NCBI GenBank assembly: GCA_903929135.1 | Contig: CAIYTH010000046.1 | Coordinates: forward strand, 1-64,000 | Length of the DNA stretch: 64,000 nt | From: an uncultured Chlorobiales bacterium | Lineage (GTDB): Bacteria; Bacteroidota; Chlorobiia; Chlorobiales; Chlorobiaceae | Direction of reading: 5' to 3' | Shown: piece by piece, positions 9,196-20,547 of the stretch | How the letters are laid out: each line of letters begins with the position of its first letter | Numbering within the stretch: the first letter of the stretch is position 1 | Program-made: the position numbers and the translations under genes | The notes under the pieces: generated by a model | The model's database searches: none | What the model saw: only the letters and a program-made list of their open reading frames with translations | What the model was told of the DNA's origin: nothing

Positions 9196-10455
9196 TTAAC
9201 GGAGAAGTTCGAGCAGGGCCCGAAGCGCCGCTTCGCTGAAACGGATCTTGTTCTGCCTTCGGTCGCCATGCATGGAGAGGGTCGATGCCTCGACCTTGAT
9301 CGAGCCGTCTGCAGACCTTGAGGCAACGGCCAGGCAAAGCATGCCGACCGGTTTTTCGGCACTGCCCCCTCCCGGCCCGGCAATGCCGGTGGTGGCAACG
9401 GCCAGGTCGGCTCCGCTCCGCTCCAGGCAGCCCCGGGCCATCTCCAGGGCAACAGGCTCGCTGACCGCGCCGAAACTCTCAAGGGTTTCAGGCGAAACGC
9501 CGAGAAGCGACTCCTTGGCACGGTTGCTGTAAGTGACCATGCCCTGCAGGAAGCACCCCGACGAACCCGGCACGTCAGTCAGGCGGCTGGAGAGGAGCCC
9601 GCCTGTGCAGGACTCGGCCACGGCCACGGTGAGCCTCCGTTCGAGCAGGCGCCTGACCACGACCTCTTCGAGAGATGCGTCGGAAACGGCATAGATGAAC
9701 CTGCCCGCTTTCGAGACGATGGCATCGACCACACGGCGGTTTTCCTCGTCGACCGCCTCCTTCTCGCTTCCCATGGTGCTCACCATGAGGCTGACCCCTG
9801 CCGCATGAGGCAGATAGGAGAGTGTCGTGGCAGACGGCAGGCCGTCCTCGACGTCGACGATCATCCCGGCGAGCTGGCTCTCCCCGATGCCCATGGTCAT
9901 GATCGGGGTATGCAGGATGAACCTTCCCGATTTCGGAGCGAAGAAGGGGATGACCGACAGGTTCATCATGGCTTCCATCTCCACCGGAACGCCGGGCATG
10001 AGCACGAGGTGGCTGTTGCCGTATCGGACCCCGCAGTCGATGATCATGCCGGGAGCCGTTCCTTTGGTATTCGGAACCGGTAGCGACCCTTCGATCACCA
10101 TGGCCTGGTCACGCATCTCCCCGCTCACTTCACGACCGCGACGCCTGAAGATCTCGACGATGCGTTCGTATGCGTCAGGAAAAAAGAGGAGCTCCCTTCC
10201 GAGCAGCTCCTGGACGACCTTTCGGGTGCGGTCGTCCCGCGTCGGACCGAGCCCGCCGGTCACCAGGACGAGATCGGCCGATGCGAGGGAGGAGACGATG
10301 CTCCTGCTGATCGCTTCCGGATCGTCCGAACAGGTGACGATCCGTTCTACCGGTATGCCGATGGCGCCGAGCGCCCTTGCGATGAACGGTGCGTTGGTAT
10401 TGATCCGGTGCCCCTTGAGCAGTTCGTCTCCGATGGAGATAATGTCGGCTTTCAT
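9196..10455 (-). CDS. cinA: CinA-family protein (competence/damage-inducible; NMN amidohydrolase domain)
   Basis: 419 residues from the ATG at [15 protein letters not shown]; the longer ORF-track version runs back through thrA. The N-terminal molybdopterin-binding-like domain (about residues 1-170; [14 protein letters not shown]) in this family has ADP-ribose pyrophosphatase activity. The C-terminal domain (about 260-419; [45 protein letters not shown]) has nicotinamide-mononucleotide deamidase activity in characterised members. It begins 11 bases after the thrA stop on the same strand and is likely co-transcribed with it. Confidence 0.93.
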   Translation of the reverse strand: MKADIISIGDELLKGHRINTNAPFIARALGAIGIPVERIVTCSDDPEAISRSIVSSLASADLVLVTGGLGPTRDDRTRKVVQELLGRELLFFPDAYERIVEIFRRRGREVSGEMRDQAMVIEGSLPVPNTKGTAPGMIIDCGVRYGNSHLVLMPGVPVEMEAMMNLSVIPFFAPKSGRFILHTPIMTMGIGESQLAGMIVDVEDGLPSATTLSYLPHAAGVSLMVSTMGSEKEAVDEENRRVVDAIVSKAGRFIYAVSDASLEEVVVRRLLERRLTVAVAESCTGGLLSSRLTDVPGSSGCFLQGMVTYSNRAKESLLGVSPETLESFGAVSEPVALEMARGCLERSGADLAVATTGIAGPGGGSAEKPVGMLCLAVASRSADGSIKVEASTLSMHGDRRQNKIRFSEAALRALLELLR

Positions 10456-10466
10456 CTTCGCATGGT

Positions 10467-12926
10467 TTACACGAGATACCCGGCAATCCTGAGGATATCC
10501 GCAAACACCCCTCCGGCCGTGACTTCGCCTCCAGCGCCGGGCCCCTTGACCACGAGCGGCGTCTTCAGGTAGCGGTCCGTCGTGAACACCACAAGGTTCT
10601 CCGTACCGTTCAGTCCGGCCACCGGGCTTTCGACGGGCACCCGTTTGAGCCCGACCTTCGCCCTGCCCTCCTTGAGCTCGCCGGTGTAGGCAATGGTCAT
10701 CCCCTGCGTTGCGGCCTGCGCCAACTCCGAGGTGTACCAGTGGTCCACCTCGGCCAGCCGGTCGAGGAACTCCGCGGCACTCATCTCGCCTCGACAGGAC
10801 TCGGGAACGAGGCTTTCGCACTCGACGTCGGCGTACTCGAGGTGGTAGCCCAGCTCGCGGCCGAGGATAAGCAGCTTTCTCGCAAAATCGGCCCCCGAGA
10901 GATCGTCCCTCGGATCGGGTTCGGTGTAGCCGGCCTCCTTCGCCCGCCTGACCACCTCGCTGAAACGGCCTCCCTTGCGAAGCTCGTTGAAGATGAAACT
11001 CAGCGTACCCGACAGTACCCCTTCGATGCAGATGATCTTGTCACCGCTGTTCTTGAGGTCGTTCAGCGTATTGATGATCGGCAGCCCCGCCCCGACGTTG
11101 GTTTCGTAGAGGAACTTCGCATTGCTTTTGCGCTGGGCATCGATGATCCTGCGATACAGATCCCAGGAACCGGCCATACCGAGCTTGTTGGCCGTCGCAA
11201 CGGAGATGTTCGACTGCAGGAGGCCGGGATAGGCTTCGGCGACCTTCGTGCTTGCCGTGCAGTCCACCACGATGGTGTTGTGCAGGTTCAGCTGATGGAT
11301 CAGGCGGACATACTCTCCGATGCCGTCATGCCCTTCACGGGGCTTCATGGCCTCCTGCCAGCGCTCGAGGTCGAGCCCCTCGATGTCGAGGGCCACGGCG
11401 CGGGTGTTGGCCAGGCCGCAGACAACCACATCAAGGTCCTTCTCCTCCTGGAGGGTCACCCGGTGTGCGCTGATCTGGCTGATCAGGCTCTTGGCGATGG
11501 TACCCGTTCCGGTAATGAACACATGCACCTTCCGCCTCGAGAGGAAGAACGATTCGTGGATGCAGTTGAGCGCCTTGTCCTCGTCGCTGCTGTCGATGAC
11601 CAGGGAGATGTTCATCTCGTTGGCTCCCTGCGCCACGGCGATCACGTTGATGCCGTTCTTGCCGAGCGTTTCGAACAACTGCGCCGAGACGCCGGGATGG
11701 CCGGACATCTTGTTGCCCACCACAGCCACCATGGCAAGGTTGCGACGAACGTGGATCGGCTCGATCCGGCGCGACTCGATCTCGCGGAAAAACTCCTCTT
11801 CGAGCACCTTCTTTGCCATTGACGCCTGACCGGGACTGATCGCCAGGCTGATCGACTGCTCGGACGAGGCCTGAGAAATGAAGATGATATTGATGCTGTG
11901 GCGGGCAAGGCAGCTGAAGAGGCGCGACGCGGTGCCCGGTACGCCAGCCATGCCGCTGCCTGAAAGGTTGAGCAGCACAACGTGGTTGATCGAGGTGAGG
12001 CCGGTGACCGGGCGCGGCAGGACGGATTCGGCAAGAGGCTTGTTCTCTATTCTCGTGCCCGGGGCTTCAGGATTGAAGGAGTTCCTGATCAGCACCGGGA
12101 TCCCCGCCTTCATTGCCGGTTGCACCGCCAGGGGATGCAGCACCTTGGCCCCGGCATGTGAGAGCTCCATGGCTTCCGCATAGCTGATGTCGGGAATGAC
12201 CCTCGCATCGCGCACCCGTTTCGGATCTGCGCTGAAAAAGCCGTCGACGTCGGTCCAGATCCAGACCTCGTCGGCATGCAGAGCCGCACCAAGGAGGGTA
12301 GCCGTATAGTCGGACCCTCCACGCCCGAGGTTCGTTACCGAACCGTCCGTAGCCGACGCGATGAAGCCGGTAACCACAGGAACCGCATCCTGGGGCCGAA
12401 CCTGCTCCCGGATCCGCCTTTCGGTCGCATGGAGGTCGACTTTCGCGTAGCAGTGGTTGTTGTCGGTGACGATCACCTCGCGGGCATCGACGATGGAGGC
12501 CGGGATGCCGGAGTGCCGCAGGTGCGCGGCAACGATCCACGACGAAAGCCGCTCTCCGTAGCTCAGCACCAGCGCGAGGCTCTTGTCGGACAGGTCGCGA
12601 AGCAGGAAGACACCATGCGCGACGTCATGGAGTTCGGACATCATCTCCCTGAGCCACAGCTCCGCTTCGCCCAGGTTGGACTGGACGAACAGATCGCGGA
12701 CGACCGCCTCGTGCAGGGAGGCGATCTCCCCGAGTTTCTCCCGATAGGCGACATCGCCCTTTCCGGCGAGGGTTGCAGCTTCGGTAAGCATGTCGGTCAC
12801 CCGCTGGATCGCCGAGACCACGACCACCAGGCGTGTTTCTGACAGGCCGTTCCTGATGATGCCGGCGACATGCCTGATCCTGGCGGCAGAGCCGATCGAC
12901 GAACCCCCGAACTTGTATACTCTCAT
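10467..12926 (-). CDS. thrA: Bifunctional aspartokinase / homoserine dehydrogenase
   Basis: 819 residues, full length for the fused ThrA type, catalysing the first and third steps from aspartate to threonine and methionine. N-terminal aspartokinase: KFGGSSIGS at the start and [16 protein letters not shown] near residue 200. Central ACT domains (about residues 310-460) suggest threonine feedback control. C-terminal homoserine dehydrogenase: NAD(P)-binding [13 protein letters not shown] near 470, [13 protein letters not shown] near 580, and the [19 protein letters not shown] substrate motif near 690. It is transcribed away from thrB and thrC, which lie 3 kb to the right on the other strand. Confidence 0.97.
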   Translation of the reverse strand: MRVYKFGGSSIGSAARIRHVAGIIRNGLSETRLVVVVSAIQRVTDMLTEAATLAGKGDVAYREKLGEIASLHEAVVRDLFVQSNLGEAELWLREMMSELHDVAHGVFLLRDLSDKSLALVLSYGERLSSWIVAAHLRHSGIPASIVDAREVIVTDNNHCYAKVDLHATERRIREQVRPQDAVPVVTGFIASATDGSVTNLGRGGSDYTATLLGAALHADEVWIWTDVDGFFSADPKRVRDARVIPDISYAEAMELSHAGAKVLHPLAVQPAMKAGIPVLIRNSFNPEAPGTRIENKPLAESVLPRPVTGLTSINHVVLLNLSGSGMAGVPGTASRLFSCLARHSINIIFISQASSEQSISLAISPGQASMAKKVLEEEFFREIESRRIEPIHVRRNLAMVAVVGNKMSGHPGVSAQLFETLGKNGINVIAVAQGANEMNISLVIDSSDEDKALNCIHESFFLSRRKVHVFITGTGTIAKSLISQISAHRVTLQEEKDLDVVVCGLANTRAVALDIEGLDLERWQEAMKPREGHDGIGEYVRLIHQLNLHNTIVVDCTASTKVAEAYPGLLQSNISVATANKLGMAGSWDLYRRIIDAQRKSNAKFLYETNVGAGLPIINTLNDLKNSGDKIICIEGVLSGTLSFIFNELRKGGRFSEVVRRAKEAGYTEPDPRDDLSGADFARKLLILGRELGYHLEYADVECESLVPESCRGEMSAAEFLDRLAEVDHWYTSELAQAATQGMTIAYTGELKEGRAKVGLKRVPVESPVAGLNGTENLVVFTTDRYLKTPLVVKGPGAGGEVTAGGVFADILRIAGYLV

Positions 12927-13051
12927 GCTGGAGATGGCTGCGTTACGGTAAATGAAATTCCCCCTAATTTCTCACGGCCGGGCAAATTATACAAGCCGGA
13001 GCCCCATTCTTTTTCGACTGTTTGACTCTCCGCGCCCTCTTCGTCCTTGCA

Positions 13052-13076
13052 GTCCATCAAGTCCATAACGTCCATG
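13052..13076. repeat. GTCCATNNN repeat locus B
   Basis: Three tandem units, GTCCATCAA GTCCATAAC GTCCATGG, between the thrA start and the atpG terminator. Period is 9 bases with a constant GTCCAT and a variable triplet. Unlike loci A and C there is no opposing arm. Confidence 0.65.
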
Positions 13077-13089
13077 GATGTTTCCCGGA

Positions 13090-13120
13090 AAAAAGAAAGC
13101 GCCCGTGTTGCGGGCGCTTT
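13090..13120 (-). terminator. Rho-independent terminator after atpG
   Basis: 10-bp perfect stem AAAGCGCCCG / CGGGCGCTTT with a 5-base loop. On the minus strand it is followed by CTTTCTTTTTTCC. It lies 25 bases after the atpG stop, so it ends the atpA-atpG transcript before thrA. Confidence 0.9.
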
Positions 13121-13144
13121 GCATGAAGTCTGTCCTGAACTCCA

Positions 13145-14020
13145 TCACTGCTTGAGTGCATCGGCGCCGGCGACGATTTCGCTCAGCTCCTTGGTGATGG
13201 CGGCCTGACGGGCCCTGTTGTAACTGATGTTCAGCGCCCTGATGAGTTCCTTGGCGTTCTCGGTAGCCGAGTCCATGGCGCCCATACGTGCGGCATGCTC
13301 GGCGGCGTTCGACTCGAGCAGGACCCTCCACACCTGCGTGTTCAGGTGCTTGGGCACCAGAACGTCGATGAGGGCAGCAGGCGAAGGCTCGTACAGATAC
13401 TCGCTGCCGCCTTCCTCAGAGCCCTGCTCCGGAGAAATGGGCAGAAGCTGTTCGGCCTTCAGGTTCGGGGAAAGCACCGACTTGAACTCGTTGTAGACCA
13501 GGATGACGCGGTCCACTTCACCGGCGAGATACATCTTCGACGCAGTCTCTGCGATCTCTTTTGCCGTTTTGAAATCGAGGTTCTGGAAGACGCCGGGATA
13601 GGCTGTGGTGATGTTGTAGTTCCGCTTGCGGAAAAAGTCGCTTCCCCTGGTGCCGGCGCAGATCATGGTGACGGCGCCTTTGGCATGCAGGTCTGCGTAA
13701 TCCTCATGAATGACCTTCTGGGCCAGCTTGATGATGTTGGTGTTGAATCCACCGCACAGACCCCTGTCGGAAGTGATCAGGATCACGAGGACCTTCTTCA
13801 CCTCGTCGCGGGGTGAAAGCAGCGGATTGAGCGTCGTGTCGACCTTGGTCGATAGCGATGCGAGCATCTCCTTGAGCTTCCTTGCGTAGGGGCGGGCCTG
13901 GATGGCACGGTCCTGCGCCCTTCTCAGCTTCGCGGCAGCGACCATCTTCATCGCCTTGGTCACCTGCTGCGTGGATTTGATACCCTTGAGGCGAATGCGT
14001 ATGTCCTTTAAAGTAGGCAT
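13145..14020 (-). CDS. atpG: ATP synthase F1 subunit gamma
   Basis: Central rotor shaft of F1Fo ATP synthase, 291 residues. The N-terminus [27 protein letters not shown] is the usual gamma helix. The mid-section [13 protein letters not shown] is diagnostic. The C-terminal helix [36 protein letters not shown] is also canonical. It follows atpA by about 93 bases on the same strand and is closed by a strong terminator, forming a two-gene atpA-atpG unit separate from the other ATP synthase genes, none of which are in the window. Confidence 0.97.
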   Translation of the reverse strand: MPTLKDIRIRLKGIKSTQQVTKAMKMVAAAKLRRAQDRAIQARPYARKLKEMLASLSTKVDTTLNPLLSPRDEVKKVLVILITSDRGLCGGFNTNIIKLAQKVIHEDYADLHAKGAVTMICAGTRGSDFFRKRNYNITTAYPGVFQNLDFKTAKEIAETASKMYLAGEVDRVILVYNEFKSVLSPNLKAEQLLPISPEQGSEEGGSEYLYEPSPAALIDVLVPKHLNTQVWRVLLESNAAEHAARMGAMDSATENAKELIRALNISYNRARQAAITKELSEIVAGADALKQ

Positions 14021-14113
14021 GAATTCCGGTACATGTTTTGAATTGCTGAAAGCACATCTTCTATCGGCTGCCTCCGGTCACCGGTTGAACGATGTCCGGA
14101 GGGGCCTCGCCGC

Positions 14114-15694
<1,581 letters not shown>

Positions 15695-15903
15695 ATGGAA
15701 TTCGATAGGTTATTGTTAAGAAAAGAAAAACTTTCTCCGTACCTTCTTTTGGAATCGGCTACGGCCTGCACCCTCCGAAAAATAAAAGCAGAATTTAATG
15801 AAAAGCTTTTAGTTATTCAAATGCCGACATCAATTTGGCCAAACTGCAGTTCGCACATATCCCGTCATCTTACCGATTCAGGAATCTTGCTCAGTACCAT
15901 GCT

Positions 15904-16878
15904 ATGAAAACCGTCACAGGATTTGCGTCGGCGACCGTCGGAAATGTCGCCTGCGGTTTCGACGTTCTCGGCTTCGCTATCACCGAACCCGGTGATGAGG
16001 TGATCCTGGACCTCCATGAAGAACCACGGGGCGACTGCCCGGTCTCCATCACGGCGATCGTCGGGGATGGCGGGGCGCTGCCGCTCGACCCGAGGAAGAA
16101 TACATCGAGCTTCGTCGTGCTGAAATTTCTCGAATACATCCGCACCGCCAAGGCGATGCCCTTCAACGGGCACATCAGCCTCACGCTGAAAAAGAACCTC
16201 CCGCTGAGCAGCGGCATGGGCAGCAGCGCGGCAAGCGCCGCCGCAGCCCTCGTCGCCGCAAACGAGCTGTTCGGCTCCCCCTGCACGAAGATGGAACTCG
16301 TCCACTTCGCCATCGAGGGCGAACGCGTTGCTTGCGGCTCGGCCCATGCAGACAACGCCGCACCTGCCATGCTGGGCAACTTCATCCTGATCCGCAGCTA
16401 CCATCCCCTGGACCTGATCACCATCAGGCCGCCGGAACACCTTTTCTGTTCGCTGGTACACCCGCACACGGAGCTCAAAACCTCTTACGCCCGTTCGGTG
16501 CTTCCCAAAAGCATTCCGCTTTCGACCGCCACCCAGCAGTGGGGCAACGTCGGCGCGCTCTTCGCCGGCCTCCTGACCAGCGACTACGACGTGATCGGCA
16601 GGGCGCTCGTCGATGTCGTCGCCGAACCGAAACGGGCGCCGCTCATCCCCGGTTTCAACGAAGTCAAGCACGCCGCTCTCGACTCGGGAGCCCTCGGCTG
16701 CAGCATCGCCGGCTCAGGACCCTCCATCTTCGCATTCTCCTCCTCCCGCGAAACCGCCGTAGCCGTGGGCTCGGCCATGCAGGAGGCATTCCTGCAGTCG
16801 CAAGCAGGACTCGAGTCCGACATGTGGGTCTCGCCGATCTGCAGCCAGGGTGCGCGGGTCCTCAGTACAACTTCATGA
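15904..16878 (+). CDS. thrB: Homoserine kinase
   Basis: GHMP-family kinase phosphorylating homoserine for threonine synthesis. The start MKTVTGFASATVGNVACGFDVLG gives 324 residues; the ORF-track start is 23 codons too early. The GHMP ATP-binding motif LPLSSGMGSSAASAAAALVA lies near residue 100. The C-terminal GALGCSIAGSGPSIFAF glycine-rich loop lies near 260. thrC starts directly after the stop, so the two are one operon. Confidence 0.96.
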   Translation: MKTVTGFASATVGNVACGFDVLGFAITEPGDEVILDLHEEPRGDCPVSITAIVGDGGALPLDPRKNTSSFVVLKFLEYIRTAKAMPFNGHISLTLKKNLPLSSGMGSSAASAAAALVAANELFGSPCTKMELVHFAIEGERVACGSAHADNAAPAMLGNFILIRSYHPLDLITIRPPEHLFCSLVHPHTELKTSYARSVLPKSIPLSTATQQWGNVGALFAGLLTSDYDVIGRALVDVVAEPKRAPLIPGFNEVKHAALDSGALGCSIAGSGPSIFAFSSSRETAVAVGSAMQEAFLQSQAGLESDMWVSPICSQGARVLSTTS

Positions 16879-16891
16879 AATGCTTCACGAC

Positions 16892-18208
16892 ATGATTTTT
16901 TTCAGCACCACCAGATCATCCGCACCGGTTTCGATAAAAAAGGCGACCCTAGAAGGGCTTGCGCCGGACGGCGGGCTGTACGTCCCGTCTGAAGTTCCCC
17001 GATTCTCCGCCGAAGAGTTGGCGCTGCTCGAAAGCGGCACCTTCAACAACGTGGCCTTCGCCATCGCCAAGAAATTCGTCGGCGACGAGGTACCCCTCGA
17101 CACCCTGTCGAAGCTGATCGACGACTGCTACACCTTCGACACCCCCCTGAAGGAGCTCTCCGAAGGCACTTTCGTCGAAGAGCTGTTCCACGGCCCGACA
17201 CTCGCCTTCAAGGATTACGGCGCCAGGTTCCTGGCACGCATGACCGGCTTCTTCGCCGCCGAGGAGCGGCAGATGATCACGGTGCTGGTCGCGACCTCCG
17301 GCGATACCGGCAGCGCCGTCGCCTACGGGTTCAACGGCATCCCCAACACCAGGGTCGTGCTGCTCTACCCTTCCGGCAAGGTCAGCAGGCTCCAGGAACA
17401 GCAGCTCACCACCGCCGGCGACAACGTGTTCGCACTCGAAGTCCGCGGGGACTTCGACGACTGCCAGAGGCTGGTCAAGCAGGCATTCGTCGACCCCGAC
17501 CTGAAACAGAGGCTCACCCTGACCTCGGCGAACTCGATCAACATTTCCCGGCTTATCCCGCAGTCGTTCTACTATGGCTGGGCATCGCTTCAGCTCAGGA
17601 AGCGCTTCCCCGGCAGCCCGCCCCTCTTTTCCGTGCCGAGCGGCAACTACGGAAACCTTACCGCCGGCGTGCTTGCGAAAATGATGGGCTTTCCGATCGG
17701 CCATTTCGTCGCCGCATCGAACGCCAACGACAGCGTCACCCGCTATCTCGAAAGCGGACGCTTCGAACCGAAGCCGACCGTCAGGACGATGACTACGGCC
17801 ATGGATGTGGGCAACCCGAGCAACTTCTCAAGGCTCCTCCACTTCTATGACAACGACTTCCGGAAGATGGGCGAGCAGATCAGCGGCATTTCCGTCACCG
17901 ACGAAGAGACCGTCGATACGATACGCTCCGTCTTCGCATCGGGCGGCTACATCATGGATCCGCACACCGCAGTCGGGTTCCGCGCGCTCGAGCACTACAG
18001 GAGGAAGCACGCCGGAGCCGGTTATCCCGGAGTCGTCCTGTCGACGGCCCATCCGGTCAAGTTCGACGAGGCCATCATGACGGCGATCCAGCGCGAGGTA
18101 CCCATGCCTGAAGAGATGCTGGAGATCATGGAAAAACCCAAAAAAGCCACCCTCGTCGGCAATGGCTACGCCGAGCTTGCGCGCCTCCTCCAGAACCTGG
18201 ACCGGTAA
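16892..18208 (+). CDS. thrC: Threonine synthase
   Basis: PLP enzyme converting O-phosphohomoserine to threonine; 438 residues from MIFFSTTRSS. An ATG 12 bases upstream (16880, MLHD) is also possible and would nearly abut thrB; neither has a clear ribosome site. Motifs: GLAPDGGLYVPSEVP near the start, and LAFKDYGARFLARM, where the Lys should bind PLP, near residue 107. The PLP phosphate-binding region SGDTGSAVAYGF and VPSGNYGNLTAGVLAKMMG follow. It is the long, E. coli-like class of threonine synthase. Confidence 0.95.
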   Translation: MIFFSTTRSSAPVSIKKATLEGLAPDGGLYVPSEVPRFSAEELALLESGTFNNVAFAIAKKFVGDEVPLDTLSKLIDDCYTFDTPLKELSEGTFVEELFHGPTLAFKDYGARFLARMTGFFAAEERQMITVLVATSGDTGSAVAYGFNGIPNTRVVLLYPSGKVSRLQEQQLTTAGDNVFALEVRGDFDDCQRLVKQAFVDPDLKQRLTLTSANSINISRLIPQSFYYGWASLQLRKRFPGSPPLFSVPSGNYGNLTAGVLAKMMGFPIGHFVAASNANDSVTRYLESGRFEPKPTVRTMTTAMDVGNPSNFSRLLHFYDNDFRKMGEQISGISVTDEETVDTIRSVFASGGYIMDPHTAVGFRALEHYRRKHAGAGYPGVVLSTAHPVKFDEAIMTAIQREVPMPEEMLEIMEKPKKATLVGNGYAELARLLQNLDR

Positions 18209-18224
18209 CCCTCTCCGCCAACCA

Positions 18225-18950
18225 ATGAACCTCCAGACGCTTCTCTTTTTCCTGGTGATCCTCCCGGTGATGTTCGCCGGGCTCTCGATCGCGCTCATCC
18301 TGAACCTCATCGATCCCGTCGGCGACCTCTTCTACCAGATGGCCTCCTGGTGGGGACGGTTTGCGGCGAGGGTCGTCGGAGTCAGGGTCGAGGTGATCGG
18401 CAGGGAACATTACCAGGCCGACAAAACGTACCTCATCACCAGCAACCATGCCAGCATGGCCGACATACCGCTCATCCTGGGATCGATGCGACTGAACCTC
18501 CGTTTCGTCGCGAAGGAGGAGCTTGGCCGGGTCCCGCTGCTCGGGTGGGTCATGAAAGGAAGCGGTTATGTGCTGATCAAGCGGGGGCAGAACCGGGAAG
18601 CCCTGCAGAGCCTGCTTGACGCGGCGGAAAGGCTCAAGCTTGGCAGGTCGATCCACATCTTCCCGGAAGGGACGAGGTCGGAGGATGGCCGGCTGCTGCC
18701 GTTCAAACGCGGAGCGTTCATCATCGCCCGCAAGGCCGGCGTGCCCGTACTGCCGGTAACCATCGTCGGCAGTGCGTTCATCACGCCCAAAAAGAGCCTC
18801 AAGATCAGGAAGGGGAACGTGAAGCTGATCATCGGCGAACCGATCGAACCTTCACAGTTCGGAAGCGTCGAAGAGTTGCAGCAGGCCGTCTACGACGTCA
18901 TCAGCGCCAACCTCGAAAAATACTCGCCCAGGGAAAAGAGGGCTGCCTGA
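18225..18950 (+). CDS. plsC: 1-acyl-sn-glycerol-3-phosphate acyltransferase
   Basis: Membrane-bound acyltransferase forming phosphatidic acid in phospholipid synthesis; 241 residues. One N-terminal membrane helix (LLFFLVILPVMFAGLSIALIL) is followed by the catalytic NHASMAD (NHX4D box) near residue 77. The acceptor-binding FPEGTRSEDGRLLPFKRGAF lies near residue 146. The start MNLQTLL follows the thrC stop by 16 bases, so it may be read from the thrBC message. Confidence 0.92.
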   Translation: MNLQTLLFFLVILPVMFAGLSIALILNLIDPVGDLFYQMASWWGRFAARVVGVRVEVIGREHYQADKTYLITSNHASMADIPLILGSMRLNLRFVAKEELGRVPLLGWVMKGSGYVLIKRGQNREALQSLLDAAERLKLGRSIHIFPEGTRSEDGRLLPFKRGAFIIARKAGVPVLPVTIVGSAFITPKKSLKIRKGNVKLIIGEPIEPSQFGSVEELQQAVYDVISANLEKYSPREKRAA

Positions 18951-18973
18951 GAAGTGATTTCCCGCCTCTCCTG

Positions 18974-18989
18974 CCGGGTTGAAACCCGG
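18974..18989 (+). terminator. Short hairpin after plsC
   Basis: Perfect 7-bp inverted repeat CCGGGTT-GA-AACCCGG, 24 bases after the plsC stop. It is followed directly by the larger inverted repeat locus C. It may be part of the transcript end of thrB-thrC-plsC; there is no U-tract. Confidence 0.4.
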
Positions 18990-19005
18990 GGCTCCAATAA
19001 AGGAA

Positions 19006-19118
19006 GTGGACGAAATGGACTGAATGGACTCAGTGGACAAGCAAGAAGGGGGAAATGCCCCCGCCTCTTTTTCACTCCTTACTGTCCATTATGTCCATCA
19101 CGTCCACTTCGTCCACTG
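19006..19118. repeat. Inverted GTCCATNNN repeat locus C
   Basis: Left arm (19006-19040) has four TGGAC cores spaced 9-10 bases apart. The right arm (19083-19118) has four GTCCA cores in the inverse order. The cores pair while the spacer triplets differ. Inside the loop is a second hairpin, GGGGG-AAATG-CCCCC. It sits between the convergent plsC and ribH genes. Confidence 0.8.
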
Positions 19119-19139
19119 CATCTTTTTCCTCTTCACTCT

Positions 19140-19607
19140 TCACAGCTGGCGGAACAGATTCACCATCTCAATAGCCGCCATCGCGGCATCGAAACCCTTG
19201 TTGCCGGCTTTCGTGCCTGCCCTTTCGATAGCCTGCTCGAGGTTCTCGGTGGTCAGCACGCCGAACGACACCGGAATCATCGTCTCCATGCCCACCTGGG
19301 CGATCCCTTTGGTCGCCTCGGCCGCGATCACGTCGAAATGGGGGGTCGATCCCCTGATGATGGCTCCGAGGGTGACGATCGCGTCGAACTTGCCTGAAAG
19401 GGCGGCCTTCCTGGAGACCGACGGCAGTTCGAACGCTCCGGGACACCTGATGACCGTGATCTGGTCAGCGGAACCCCCGTGGCGCACGATGCAGTCGACC
19501 GCACCTTCGACGAGCTTCTGGCCGATGAAATCGTTGAAACGCGAGACCACCAGGCCGAACCTGATGCCCTGAGCGCTCAGGGAACCTTCGATGTTCTGTA
19601 TCTGCAT
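19140..19607 (-). CDS. ribH: 6,7-dimethyl-8-ribityllumazine synthase
   Basis: Penultimate step of riboflavin synthesis, forming an icosahedral or pentameric enzyme. 155 residues, full length. Family motifs: [17 protein letters not shown] near residue 20, [11 protein letters not shown] near 52, [15 protein letters not shown] near 80 with the catalytic His region, and [20 protein letters not shown] near 112. It appears monocistronic here, bracketed by repeat loci C and D. Confidence 0.97.
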   Translation of the reverse strand: MQIQNIEGSLSAQGIRFGLVVSRFNDFIGQKLVEGAVDCIVRHGGSADQITVIRCPGAFELPSVSRKAALSGKFDAIVTLGAIIRGSTPHFDVIAAEATKGIAQVGMETMIPVSFGVLTTENLEQAIERAGTKAGNKGFDAAMAAIEMVNLFRQL

Positions 19608-19643
19608 GTGCTTGTCTTGTGTTTGGGTTTATAACTCAGAGAT

Positions 19644-19680
19644 TATGGACATGATGGACTTTATGGACGAAATGGACAAG
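19644..19680. repeat. GTCCATNNN-type repeat locus D
   Basis: Four TGGAC cores, ATGGACATG ATGGACTTT ATGGACGAA ATGGAC, with an exact 9-base period, between ribH and gmhA. A single arm is visible. In the opposite orientation it matches the GTCCATNNN units of the other loci. Confidence 0.7.
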
Positions 19681-19723
19681 AGAATCCGGACGGCTCTACG
19701 CCTCACTTGTTACTTGTCACTGA

Positions 19724-20353
19724 TCAGGCATACCCCAACATTTTTTCGACCAGCTCGATGATCACGTGGCCGAGGGTGATGTGGCACTCCTGGACGCGGT
19801 CGGCGCTCCCGGAATGGGGTACGACGATCGAAAGGTCGGCATATTGCAGGATGGAGCCGCCGTCCCCGCCGAGCAGGGCGATGGTTTTGAGGCCGCGTTT
19901 GCGAGCGAACTCGAGCGCCTTCCTGACATTCGGGCTGTTGCCGCTGGTCGAGAGGCCGAACACGATGTCGCCCTCTCGGCCGTAGGCCTCGACAAGCCTC
20001 GCGAACACCTCGTCGAATCCGAGGTCGTTACCGCCTGCGGTCAGCGCCGAGGTGTCGGTGGAGAGCGCGATGGCGGGCAACGCCGGCCGCTGCACGCTGC
20101 TGCGGTACCGGATGGTCAGCTCCGCGGCCAGGTGCTGCGCGTCAGCCGCGCTGCCGCCGTTGCCGCAGATCAGCAGCTTGCCTCCGTCACTGAACGTTTC
20201 GGCGATCATCCGGGCCATGGCGACGACCACATCGCTGTTCTGGCGAGCGACCTTCTCCTTGAGGCGGGCGCTGTACAGAAGCGTGTCGAGCACGATCTCC
20301 TCATACCTCGTTCCGCCGTCCCCCCCTTCCGAACAACTGCACTGCCTTGCCAT
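19724..20353 (-). CDS. gmhA: D-sedoheptulose 7-phosphate isomerase (SIS domain)
   Basis: First step of heptose synthesis for the lipopolysaccharide inner core; cytoplasmic. The start [11 protein letters not shown] gives 209 residues and has AGGAT 9 bases upstream. SIS-domain motifs: [20 protein letters not shown] near residue 58, [16 protein letters not shown] near 90, [16 protein letters not shown] near 123 and the C-terminal [14 protein letters not shown]. The N-terminus ([11 protein letters not shown]) is slightly longer than usual and Cys-rich. Confidence 0.92.
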   Translation of the reverse strand: MARQCSCSEGGDGGTRYEEIVLDTLLYSARLKEKVARQNSDVVVAMARMIAETFSDGGKLLICGNGGSAADAQHLAAELTIRYRSSVQRPALPAIALSTDTSALTAGGNDLGFDEVFARLVEAYGREGDIVFGLSTSGNSPNVRKALEFARKRGLKTIALLGGDGGSILQYADLSIVVPHSGSADRVQECHITLGHVIIELVEKMLGYA

Positions 20354-20485
20354 GAACGATATCCTGTTTGATGTCCTGCCGAAACCAACCTGAAATGAAA
20401 TATAAGGAAAAATGCGGTCGACAAGGAATGGTGCGAACGACACCATTGCGGGGCCTCCGCTCTCTCAACCGGAACCGTTCCCGGA

Positions 20486-20521
20486 CAAAAAAAACTCCGC
20501 TTTGCGCAAGGCAGAGCGGAG
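20486..20521 (-). terminator. Rho-independent terminator after hemE
   Basis: 7-bp stem CTCCGCT / AGCGGAG followed on the minus strand by TTTTTTTT. It lies 27 bases after the hemE stop. Confidence 0.88.
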
Positions 20522-20547
20522 CAGAGTGAAACCGGAGGCGGAGGCGC

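Noticed and set aside
10740-11822. 360-residue plus-strand ORF, and 400..1065 and 2959..3993 on the minus strand
   Set aside because: All lie antisense to well-supported genes (thrA, dapF, gdhA) and show no protein family features.
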